From Theocolax elegans (Eukaryota; Arthropoda; Insecta; Hymenoptera; Cerocephalidae): a DNA stretch of 64,000 nt. The number at the start of each line of letters is the position of its first letter. The stretch's first letter is position 1. The notes under the pieces were generated by a model, which was given only the letters and a program-made list of their open reading frames with translations, was not told the origin of the DNA and made no database searches. Below are positions 49,001 to 61,000 of this stretch, in pieces. A program made the translations under genes and the position numbers. The stretch is taken from assembly GCA_026168455.1 (NCBI GenBank), contig CM047430.1, forward strand, positions 74,067,044-74,131,043, given 5' to 3'.

Positions 49001-52000
49001 TTACTTTAATGTAATATACGTAATTGTTAATATTTTCAGATGAAACACCCATGATTTGTAAGGTTTTACTTCATACCTTATTTTAAGATCTTTCAATTTT
49101 TTAAATTAGTTCGCCACGTGCGGTCTTAAGGTCGTCTTGCATCGCTAAGTAAAGCTTTTTGCATATAAGGCACGACCGTGTAAAGCTCGTGCTTCGCTCT
49201 CGTATCGTTTCTAAGTATTGGGTGAAATACCTGACTCAAAAGTTCAACTTTTATTAATTTTCTCAAAGCTCGGGATTTGTGGCCTAATGTGATTATCATT
49301 TTCACCATCGGATCGTGTAACAATTCACACTTACTGCGATATATTTATTTTTTTTGTGAAAAAACGTGATTTTTTGTAATTTTTTGTTATTTAACCGTTT
49401 TTCTTTTTTATCTTTGAAAATATTGTTCTAAGCGAAAAGTGTAAAATACGAAAAAGTTTTGTTATTTTGAGACGAACATTTCATTCGTTTTAAATTTTTG
49501 TGTACGAATAACACATTTGGATTTATTACGAAAATACATGAATTTTAGTACTTTTTCATGGTTTAAACCGTTTTCTTATGTTTACCTTCAAAAACATTGT
49601 TCTGAGCTTTAAGTATATAATAGAAAAAATTATTTTAAAACAAACATTTCGTTCATTAAAAATTTTTCTATGTAAACGATAGATTTAATTTTATTGCGAA
49701 AAAACGTGTTTTTTTTGTACTTTTTTCATTATTTTGACCGTTTTTCTTTGTTTATCTTTGAAAATATTATTCTGAACGTAAAGAGTACAATAGTAAAAAG
49801 TTTTGTTATTTTGAAAGGAACATTTCGTCCGTATAAAGTTTTTATGTAGGATTAATTATGTATGTATATTAATTATGTATATTAATTAATTTATGTAGGA
49901 TATTTCAAAATAAGGCTACACAACCGTTTCTAGGCCATGAAAAATAATGCCATAACTTGAACTGTTTCTGTTCTACATATCTGGAAATAGAACCATTATC
50001 TAATAACATTATGAAAAAGTTACCCTGTAAATCTCAACAAAATCGATCAAAAATTGACTGAGTTATCTTAGATACATGATTACATACACATGTTTGTAAT
50101 ACGCATATTTCTCTTACAACTCATTATCAAGTATATTTTGATGCATCACACATTTTGCGATGATGAAAATATGAGGCTCTCGCGTGTAGCAGTCTTACCT
50201 AAAAATATGAATTTTTAATGTAGATATAAAACTTTGAATATCATCTTAATTTTTTATGGTTCAAACTTTCGCATACTACGGTATATTAAATACACTGAAA
50301 ATAAACTTTGATACATTCGATAAAATATAATTACGAAAAACGTTACAAAAATATTTGTTTGAAACTATATAAAATATTTATTAATAACGAACAAAATTAT
50401 AAAAGAAATCAAAAGAAATCGACTAAAATATTTAATTAAATTGATTAAGTATGTTTTTTAAGTACACTCGTATAAAGTGACGTATGGTAATCGATAACTT
50501 AATTCGACAGAGAAAAATTAGGTATAACGGAGTACGAAGATGCGTCAATCGAAGAGTTAATACTCGAGCGTCAACGTAGCCATCGCGAGAAAGTCGAAGA
50601 AATGCAACGAAATTACGATCGGTTGTCCAGTGAAAACGTAGATTTGAAGTTTCAGGTTTGTCACATTTAACATTTCCTCTCGATAATAATACGTCACTGA
50701 GAATACAATTTATTTACCATAAACGACATATTCTCAAAAGATAAGAAAATTGAAAGGTGCGTTAAAGGAAACGGTAAGGAGCAAGCTTATGAAAACGAAC
50801 GGAATATCGAGCGACGGTGATAATCCAGATGAACTGAGCTATCGATCGGAATCGAAGAAGGAGCACGTTGAGTTACTTCGGATGAAGGAAAACGTCAAAT
50901 GGGTAGTCGAAGAGAACGAAGCTCTTAGACAAGGAATGCACGAAATATTAGATTGTATTCATAATCAAGATGGTAAGAGAAAATCCAATATATTTTGAGG
51001 TGTCTTACTTCACTTATAACTCATTCTATCGATTTCCGACATAGAAAATGCATATAAAATGTAACATGTATACCTAGATGAACATTATAACGACGACGTA
51101 AAATTAAATGTAATTAAAATTTTTTAGTTACGTTCAATTTTATGCCTTCCAATGTTTTACGTCGATAAGGTAGAAAGGGTTAAAAGTTGAGTACGACATT
51201 GCAGTCAAACGTTTACGGTAATAAATAAGCGTTTTTGATCTAGCTAAGAGTATCATCACCATACAATCCCAAACGTTGGAAAATTTATTACAAGCGCTCG
51301 ACGCGAGACACATAGCTGGGTGGTATCATCCAGCCATGAGATTACAAGGTAAAGTGAGCTACCTCCAAGGTAGCAACGCCGAATTGCGAGCACAGTTACA
51401 ACAAATCAGGTGAGTACACGATTACTTTTTCATTTTTATAATAAATTTTGTTTTATCGAAACAATGCCTGAGAAAAAATATGATTTGTCACAAAATGATA
51501 ATCACTAACTGTTAACGAATTTGAATTGGATTTTAAGCGAATTGAATATTCATAAATATATATAGTTAAGGAATCGTTATTAATAGTTAATGCCAGATTC
51601 ATTTGAGGTAACTGAACAATTAATATTCTATCAAGCTCTTTCATTTTTATTTTATTATTCTGATGTGATGAGTAGATAAGTACACCAATTGTATAATATT
51701 TAAAATCCATAAATTTATTTCTAAAAATGAATTATATCCAAATGTTTCATTTTTTTACGTCGCAATGGCGATTACGTATGTATGCGCACAAGAACCTCAA
51801 CTGAGACCTCAACTTTTCAAATTCATATTCATTAACTATTGAGTCATGTTCATTTGGTACAAGTATCACAAAAATTTTATCGTTCAATTGAATGGTGAGT
51901 TAAACACAAGACTTTATCATTCTCTCAGTGACATGCAAAATCGATAATTTACAGAAAAAATCAATCGAAACTCCAAGGTGAAATGCATCAACGTCCAAGT

Positions 52001-55000
52001 AGCGTGGAAGAAGGCGAATGTTCCCAGGAGAAGCAGACGCTGTTGCCATTGTCACCAACTAGCACGCATTCCCAAAATGCGGATTCGGGTCGAGCTTCCG
52101 GGAAACCAGCGGAGATCGATGAGATCCAAAGGATCGCAACCTCGGAAGAGGAGGAAGAACCGTCCTCGCGATCGGGAATGGAGGACGAAGGTTTCGGTAA
52201 AAAGTCGGAGGAAGTTTACGCGATGGCCAAGGAGATAATAGCTCAGGAGAGCGATTTCAAGCGAGCATTAACCGAATCCGAGAACCATCGTAAACTCCTC
52301 CAAGTCGAAATCGTAACGCTTCGTAAAAATTTGACGAATTTCATATCACCAGAAGTGTACAACGAGTTGCGCGACAAATATTTGGAATCGAACATTCGAT
52401 TACGTGGTATTTACGAGGATAAATTCAACGAGAAGGAGGAGACGTTGAATATGAATTCGGTGCAACAATTACGGGATGAATTGGTGACACTGCACAAGAA
52501 ATTGTCAGAGTTCGCGATTAATTCGGTCAGAAAGGATAAGATCAACATCGGGCAATTGGAGAAGAGGATAGCGGAATTAAGCGCGGAAAATGAGAAATTG
52601 AAAATATTTACCGATATCGCTCGTGATGAAGCTCTGGTGCATCGTGCGATTGACTCGACGGTGCTGGCGGAATTCAATGATCTTCGACAGCGGATTCTCA
52701 GATTCGAGATGGATGAAGGGCAAGAGATCAAAGAGACTGCGAGACTTTCCCTCGAGATCGCGAATCACAAGGTCGTCGAGGCTGAATTACGAGAGCAGAA
52801 AAAGATTTTAGAACGGGAGTTGGCGCGGATGCGATGCGATGCCAACAGACCCAATCATGATTTCGGGGACGCTGTAGAGCGGAGTGGGAAACTGATAGAT
52901 GATAGGTTTGAAGCATATTTGTATATTTTTTAGAATAACGTTCGGGGAATTATTTTAGTTTTTTTTTCATAAATGTTAATCTTTAATATCCTGGTACAAT
53001 TTTTGCCATATGTTAATGCTTTAAGATTATAAATGGTTGTTTTATTTGTTATGTACAATTCGATTGGTTAAGCGCTGCCTGGCCTGGTACGTACTTTAAT
53101 GAAAAGTCTACAAACTTGTTTATTCGGTTATTTGCAAAAAGTTAATATTTAGAAAATTAATAGTTATTTATGCACCTAGAAAGTAAAATAGGCATGTATT
53201 CCCGGGATGGAAGTTGCTGCCCAAGCTTTTGGCAGTAATTCATCTAAGAGAATAATTGCCTTTTACTCCCGAAGTGCATAAAAAAATCCCTGATCGTTTG
53301 AAGCAACTTTTTGCAATAATAATTTTTTTTAATTTCTAAATTTTTTCGATATTGTCAAATTTTTTGATACATTTAATTGAATATAATAATAAATTTAATT
53401 TTGTATTTATAGAAAAAGCCTAAATTAGATGTTCAATATAAACAAGTAAGCCTACAACGAATAAAATGAATCTACGATAAATAAAATATGTCTACGGGGA
53501 ATAAAGTGATCGAAGTAAATTTTTTAGATGAGTAGGGTGAAAATATATTTAAATAGTATTTTTTTGGAGTACGAGTCTTTTGAGAAAAAATGGAAAATAC
53601 AGTGGCAATTTCAATTATGAAGAATTTAATAAATTACAGCTGAAGCTGTACCTTCACCCAAAAAATTATATCTACAATATTGAATTACAAATCTGAAAAT
53701 TTCTTACGGATAGCATAAAACATGAGGAAGGACTTGACATTTTAATTAAAAAAAAATCATTTTTTAAATAATAATTGAGTAAACACTTTTTGGTTGGTTA
53801 TTATTAGTCAAAAAAGGCATATGAACTTTTAATTTAAACATTGTGATCAAATTATGGATTTAAAAATCTGAAAAAATTTGATTATTTTGTTTAAAACATT
53901 CGTAAGGTTTTGAAATTCATGATGATCTGAAAAATGTATTCATTTGCTTATAAAAAATAGTAAAATATGATCATTTTCTCAGTCTGATATTCCCTTAATT
54001 TTACAAATTTATTGTAAGCGTTATAATAAACTGTCTTACTTACCGATAACAATTCTTTATATTTTAGTACACGTGCTAATCATCGAGGTTTTGTTAAGTT
54101 ATTAATATTTTTTTTATTATTATTGTGCTAATTGCTAAACCCTCTTGGAAACGACAGTTTTCTTGAATGAATGGGAATGCGTCTCTTTTACATTTTCGCA
54201 GAGTTTATGCACAAGCTTCTCCACTTAACTTGCATAAATTAAAATTTTTAATCATATTTTTTATATTACAGTTAATAATGATTATTTTTTTTATTTAAGC
54301 ATTTTGCAGAAATTTAATTTTAGGTTTTTGCTTCATTGGCACGTAACTTGCTCGAAATTCATATACGTTATGAAAAATAATTTTATGAATATAAACATGT
54401 TCAAAATAGAATAAAAATTTTTTAAACCTATAAAATTGTTATTCTTGTCTTTAAAAATATTTGCATTTCATTAATAATAAATAATAAAGAATAATTAAAT
54501 AATTCAAAATATATAATAAAATTATTAATTTTTGATTGGGAAACACGACCGTAAATGACTGTAAAATAAGACTCATTACCAAATGCTAAATATAATGTTT
54601 GAAAAAAAAAACTATTAATTATATTGGGTTCTCACCCATCGATGTTCAAAGATGATTGTAAAGTTTACAATAGAAAAATGTTTTGTAATTTTGGTTCGAT
54701 CACTTAGTCCATTTAAGGTTTTTGTGACTATAACTTATCTATACAGTTTTTTCACGTAAATTAATTTTGTTGGAATTTAAATGGGGCTATAACATGGAAA
54801 ATATACAATAACACAATTACCCAAAATAATAGGACCGTTTACTTGTTCAATTATCGGGAGGATATCCTAAATGTGTTGGTTAAATCGGTTGAGAATTTTC
54901 CTGAGTTATTCGATTAGGTATCTTATTTATCATATACATACACTCGAATTTCGAAAGTTAAAAGTTGACGCTAAAATGTGTAAACCAACGAATTTACATT

Positions 55001-58000
55001 TGTGATAAGTAAAATATGCGATAAGCAGACATTTCTGTATCGATAACTTTACATTTTGTCAAAACTGTAAAATATGAAAATTACACCTTTGAGAAAGTGC
55101 GATACGTGAGAATTGCATTTTTCAATAATGTGATATTCGCATTTCACTTTTTTAAAAAGTGTAAAATTTTCAATTAACACATTATTGCATCAATTTTCAC
55201 ACTTCACGATGTAGAGTGTACATTATACATATATGCACATACATACATCGTTGAAAATATCTGCAATATTTCTGTTTTTATTTGTATTTATGTATATATA
55301 TATAATTTAATAAAGCAAATTATTTTATCTCAAAATAATATGTCGAACGGTTATCAATTATGTACGATAAGAATTTTGTTTAGATTTTCAGTTTCCTTTT
55401 TTTTCAATAAGAAAATTTTCATATATTACTAAATTCCGTTCCGATCCCACATTGTTATATTTTTTCATTTACAACGCCTTAACGATATAACATATCACAA
55501 ACTCTGTATCATTAATTCGACACAGCATTTAAACATTTTTTTCACCTCGTGAACAAAACATTTAATTACAATTCCCTCAATTAAGAGAATTCTGCGGAAA
55601 TATATATATACACGTTTATATTCCAGCGATTACATCGAGATAATTGACTTTTTACAACGTCAATACGCCGGCTCGACGACGCTAAGCGCGTGGGAAAGGT
55701 ACGAGGAACATTTGAATAAATTGAACAACGATCGCAACGAAGTCAAAGAATTGATAACCCAAATGACCAGTCAAAACGAACATTTGAAAATGCAACACGA
55801 GACGCTTCAAACTCGGCTGCAAATAGTCGAGCAATTGAAGGATATGCTGGAGCAACAAATCGGTACCAACGACGTGAACGATATCATGCAAAAATTTACA
55901 AACGACACGAGGCAATTACTCTCGGTACGTATGCACGTGCGCATTACGATAATTCGTGCCGTTGATCGATCGATTAACCCTTTCAGGCCAGAATTAATTT
56001 AGAATATTTTCATATTTTTATTTATATTATTTTATTACCACCATTGTTTTTAAATGTAGAATTGGCTTAATACCATCTTACTTATCTAAAAATATTAATG
56101 CAATAGTGTTTTTTTACTATTTTTAATAATTTACGTTATAATTTTTTTTTATTTAAGCATTTTGCAGAAATTTAATTTTAGGTTTTTGCTTCATTGGCAC
56201 GTAACTTGCTCGAAATTCATATACGTTATGAAAAATAATTTTATGAATATAAACATGTTCAAAATAGAATAAAAATTTTTTAAACCTATAAAATTGTTAT
56301 TCTTGTCTTTAAAAATATTTGCATTTCATTAATAATAAATAATAAAGAATAATTAAATAATTCAAAATATATAATAAAATTATTAATTTTTGATTGGGAA
56401 ACACGACCGTAAATGACTGTAAAATAAGACTCATTACCAAATGCTAAATATAATGTTTGAAAAAAAAAACTATTAATTATATTGGGTTCTCACCCATCGA
56501 TGTTCAAAGATGATTGTAAAGTTTACAATAGAAAAATGTTTTGTAATTTTGGTTCGATCACTTAGTCCATTTAAGGTTTTTGTGACTATAACTTATCTAT
56601 ACAGTTTTTTCACGTAAATTAATTTTGTTGGAATTTAAATGGGGCTATAACATGGAAAATATACAATAACACAATTACCCAAAATAATAGGACCGTTTAC
56701 TTGTTCAATTATCGGGAGGATATCCTAAATGTGTTGGTTAAATCGGTTGAGAATTTTCCTGAGTTATTCGATTAGGTATCTTATTTATCATATACATACA
56801 CTCGAATTTCGAAAGTTAAAAGTTGACGCTAAAATGTGTAAACCAACGAATTTACATTTGTGATAAGTAAAATATGCGATAAGCAGACATTTCTGTATCG
56901 ATAACTTTACATTTTGTCAAAACTGTAAAATATGAAAATTACACCTTTGAGAAAGTGCGATACGTGAGAATTGCATTTTTCAATAATGTGATATTCGCAT
57001 TTCACTTTTTTAAAAAGTGTAAAATTTTCAATTAACACATTATTGCATCAATTTTCACACTTCACGATGTAGAGTGTACATTATACATATATGCACATAC
57101 ATACATCGTTGAAAATATCTGCAATATTTCTGTTTTTATTTGTATTTATGTATATATATATAATTTAATAAAGCAAATTATTTTATCTCAAAATAATATG
57201 TCGAACGGTTATCAATTATGTACGATAAGAATTTTGTTTAGATTTTCAGTTTCCTTTTTTTTCAATAAGAAAATTTTCATATATTACTAAATTCCGTTCC
57301 GATCCCACATTGTTATATTTTTTCATTTACAACGCCTTAACGATATAACATATCACAAACTCTGTATCATTAATTCGACACAGCATTTAAACATTTTTTT
57401 CACCTCGTGAACAAAACATTTAATTACAATTCCCTCAATTAAGAGAATTCTGCGGAAATATATATATACACGTTTATATTCCAGCGATTACATCGAGATA
57501 ATTGACTTTTTACAACGTCAATACGCCGGCTCGACGACGCTAAGCGCGTGGGAAAGGTACGAGGAACATTTGAATAAATTGAACAACGATCGCAACGAAG
57601 TCAAAGAATTGATAACCCAAATGACCAGTCAAAACGAACATTTGAAAATGCAACACGAGACGCTTCAAACTCGGCTGCAAATAGTCGAGCAATTGAAGGA
57701 TATGCTGGAGCAACAAATCGGTACCAACGACGTGAACGATATCATGCAAAAATTTACAAACGACACGAGGCAATTACTCTCGGTACGTATGCACGTGCGC
57801 ATTACGATAATTCGTGCCGTTGATCGATCGATTAACCCTTTCAGGCCAGAATTAATTTAGAATATTTTCATATTTTTATTTATATTATTTTATTACCACC
57901 ATTGTTTTTAAATGTAGAATTGGCTTAATACCATCTTACTTATCTAAAAATATTAATGCAATAGTGTTTTTTTACTATTTTTAATAATTTACGTTATAAT

Positions 58001-61000
58001 TTTTTTTTATTTAAAATTGTTTAAATTTTTCATGTACGTACATTATAATGTGTCATTGGGTCTTAAAGAGTTAATATATAAAAAATTAATAATTTTAGGA
58101 ATCCAAGTATCAAGTGCAAATAAGCCAATTGGAAGAGGAATTGAAGAGAGCTCGCGGGAGCCTATCGGATTACGAAGTCAAAATATTGTCGATGGAACGT
58201 CAAATGAAAAAGATGCAAATCGCTTGGAAGGTGTATAAAACGACAAGTATCGATCGACCAGACACCGATGACAAAATAATCGAGACGGATGTCAAAAACG
58301 AGGAGATCGATAAGATCAAAGAGTTCGAGGCTAAGTCAACGCAGAGCAGCATCGAGATGCTTTCGATTGAAACGCAGTGCACGCTATGTTGCAATCCTTT
58401 AGAGTTTGAGTTATCGAGGAACACGCATGTATACACTGATGAGACGAGCAGAGAACCAATTGACCATGTTGAAATCGACAATCTAACTCCTGAAAGCGCA
58501 GACGAACCGAAAGGTATCTATGTCTATTTTTTTAAATAATTAATGTTTTCTTCATTGTGGACATTTACGGTTAACCAACTGTAAATTTATGAGGCTTAAA
58601 AATTAAGAATTAACTATTTCCTCGAATATAATAAATATGCACTTTATAAAGTTGTCCAAATGTTTTTATATTAACAATTATTTATAGTTATTTATTTTTT
58701 ACAAAAGGATAATACTTGCAGGATATGATACGATATATATATAGGTTAAACAATAATTGTACAGTGTAGTAATTTTAAATATTCATTAAATATTTTTATT
58801 CATGTTTTGTATTAATATTTATGATTTTTTATTTTATTATATATACGCAGCGAGAAATTTTTAATAAAAATGATAGTTCAGACACATTTGAATGAAAAAG
58901 AAATTTGAAAAAAATATATCCGGAATATATATGTTTATATTTTATAAAATTAACAACTAATAATCTCAACAGATTCTTGAAAAACTGCTATACACTCTAA
59001 ACCCTAATCTGTAAAAATCGACGTTAGAATGTTTAAATTCGTGATTTTACAGTTTATGAAAAGGTTAAAATCATAAAATTACACATTACAGTAGGTAAAA
59101 TACATAATTTACACTTTAAGCAATGGAAATTGTGATATTTACAGATTTGAAATGTGTAAATATAGAAAATAACGATTTGAATAAATGTAAAATCTCGTGC
59201 ATTGATTTAAATCTATAAATATTAGATTTTTAACTTCTTGGAAAGAAGAAAATAATAAAAGTTTATTTATATACAATAGAATATAAGTAGAGGGTTTTAA
59301 TTAGAAGAATTATAACCTAAATTAATATTTAGGTTATTGCGAAAACGATTCTTATACACCACAAATATATTTAAATATAGTTAAATTCTATTTTTTTCCT
59401 TCTATTACATCTTACGGTTTTGAAACATTTAATTTTTACAATTTGAATTTTTCAGATGTGTAATTCTACCATTTTACTCTTTTGGTAAATGTAAAATCTT
59501 GAATTTACAGTTTTGTATTTAGTCGCCGAATCTTCGCACTTTTCACTACTGTAAATTTCATATTTTACACATTTCAAATCTGTAAATATCACAATTTCCA
59601 TTGCTTAAAATGTAAATTATGTATTTTACCTACTGTAATGTGTAATTTTATGATTTTAACCTTTTCATAAACTGTAAAATCACGAATTTAAACATTCTAA
59701 CGTCGATTTTTACAGATTAGGGTTTAGAGTGTACACATGATATGACCACTATTAAAATTGTAATATTTACTGCATATCAAAAATATGCCTCGATTCACAA
59801 CATAACATCGTACATTTAGTTCCAAATATTTGTAAAATTTGCACCCAATTTTATTCTTCATTCTTAATGGAATTCGTATTTAATTTAATAAGTAATATAA
59901 ATTAATTGTGTTAATGTACAATGAACGAAAAGTGGTCGAAAAAGTGCTCATTTTTGTTCTCCCGATGTAATGCTTTTTCTCACACTTTTTACCCATTCCG
60001 TGAGCTTTTTCTCATCTTGTAATCATAGATTAAGTTTCAATCTAGTTTCGATCCATAAGCGTACTATATTTAAAATAGTTACGGAATCTGAACTTAATTT
60101 ATAGAAAATTTTGAGCTTACTATTCTTAGGGGGTAGAAAAAATAATATGAATTTTTAGTTTGTTCCTTCTACATCAAATACTAAATAAATTTTCCCAAAA
60201 ACTATTGATAACATAGAATCTTTATACGCATTCTGAGTATGCATAAAAGTTTCTTCGAATACTTTTTCGAATACTTTTGCTTCCTCATAGAGGAAGCTTA
60301 GTAATAGTAAACTCTTTCGATTCGCTAAAACATGTTATAAGAATGTTTTAACATTTTAAACACCGCTAGGTATTATATTTCGGTTATTACTGCTCTTTCT
60401 TGTGATGCATTTATGTCCTACGCGCTCAGGTTCCTATTTCTATTCTTCTACTTACTTGTTGTTGTTTGGTCTCTTCTTTCTCGCTCTCTTCGAATCAAGC
60501 TCACAAGGAGAATTCACACCCTTTGGGAAACGGATCTTTACCAAATTCTAAGATATGATTATTAGTATAAAAATATGAAGCATCCCGGAGTTTTAAATTT
60601 CAATGTCTTTTTTTATGATAGATATAAGCAAATAACAAAAAATCTCTATGAAAAAACCATTGGATTTAATTGTTTATTAATCGGAAACAAATAAGGATAA
60701 ATATTTGAACCAAATTTAAAAAAAAACTGAGTTTGAGTAGATATATTTTGAAAAAAAGAAGCTCAAAATCTTAATTATATCGACTAGTTTTCATTTAAAA
60801 AATAAAAATGTGAAAAATTGGGGGTTTTATGTCGAACGTTTTCAAGAATAAAAAGCATTTAATCGACTTAAAATTTTGGGAAAGAATAGTCATTTTGGTA
60901 ATTTCGATCCCTATTGTTTTTCAACTCAAAATATCTATAAGTACCTAAGTTATTAAGCATTAAATAATTGATCAAATATGTGGAAAAAATCGTTCATGGA

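Larger units (their letters stand above)
54286..56143. repeat. 1858-bp tandem duplication in Cep290, copy 1
   Basis: Repeated at 56144-58001 at an offset of 1858 bp with no difference that I noticed by eye. It contains a TA-flanked MITE (54941-55218), the 298-nt exon and parts of the two flanking introns. Both breakpoints fall in the same T-rich word, TTTTTTTTATTTAA, so recombination or template switching (or a misassembly) at a 14-bp microhomology explains it. Confidence 0.9.
56144..58001. repeat. 1858-bp tandem duplication in Cep290, copy 2
   Basis: Second copy, directly adjacent. After it the sequence continues as unique intron to the exon at 58099. The lack of visible differences between copies, even in homopolymers, sets it apart from units A and C, which differ by many indels. 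Confidence 0.9.
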
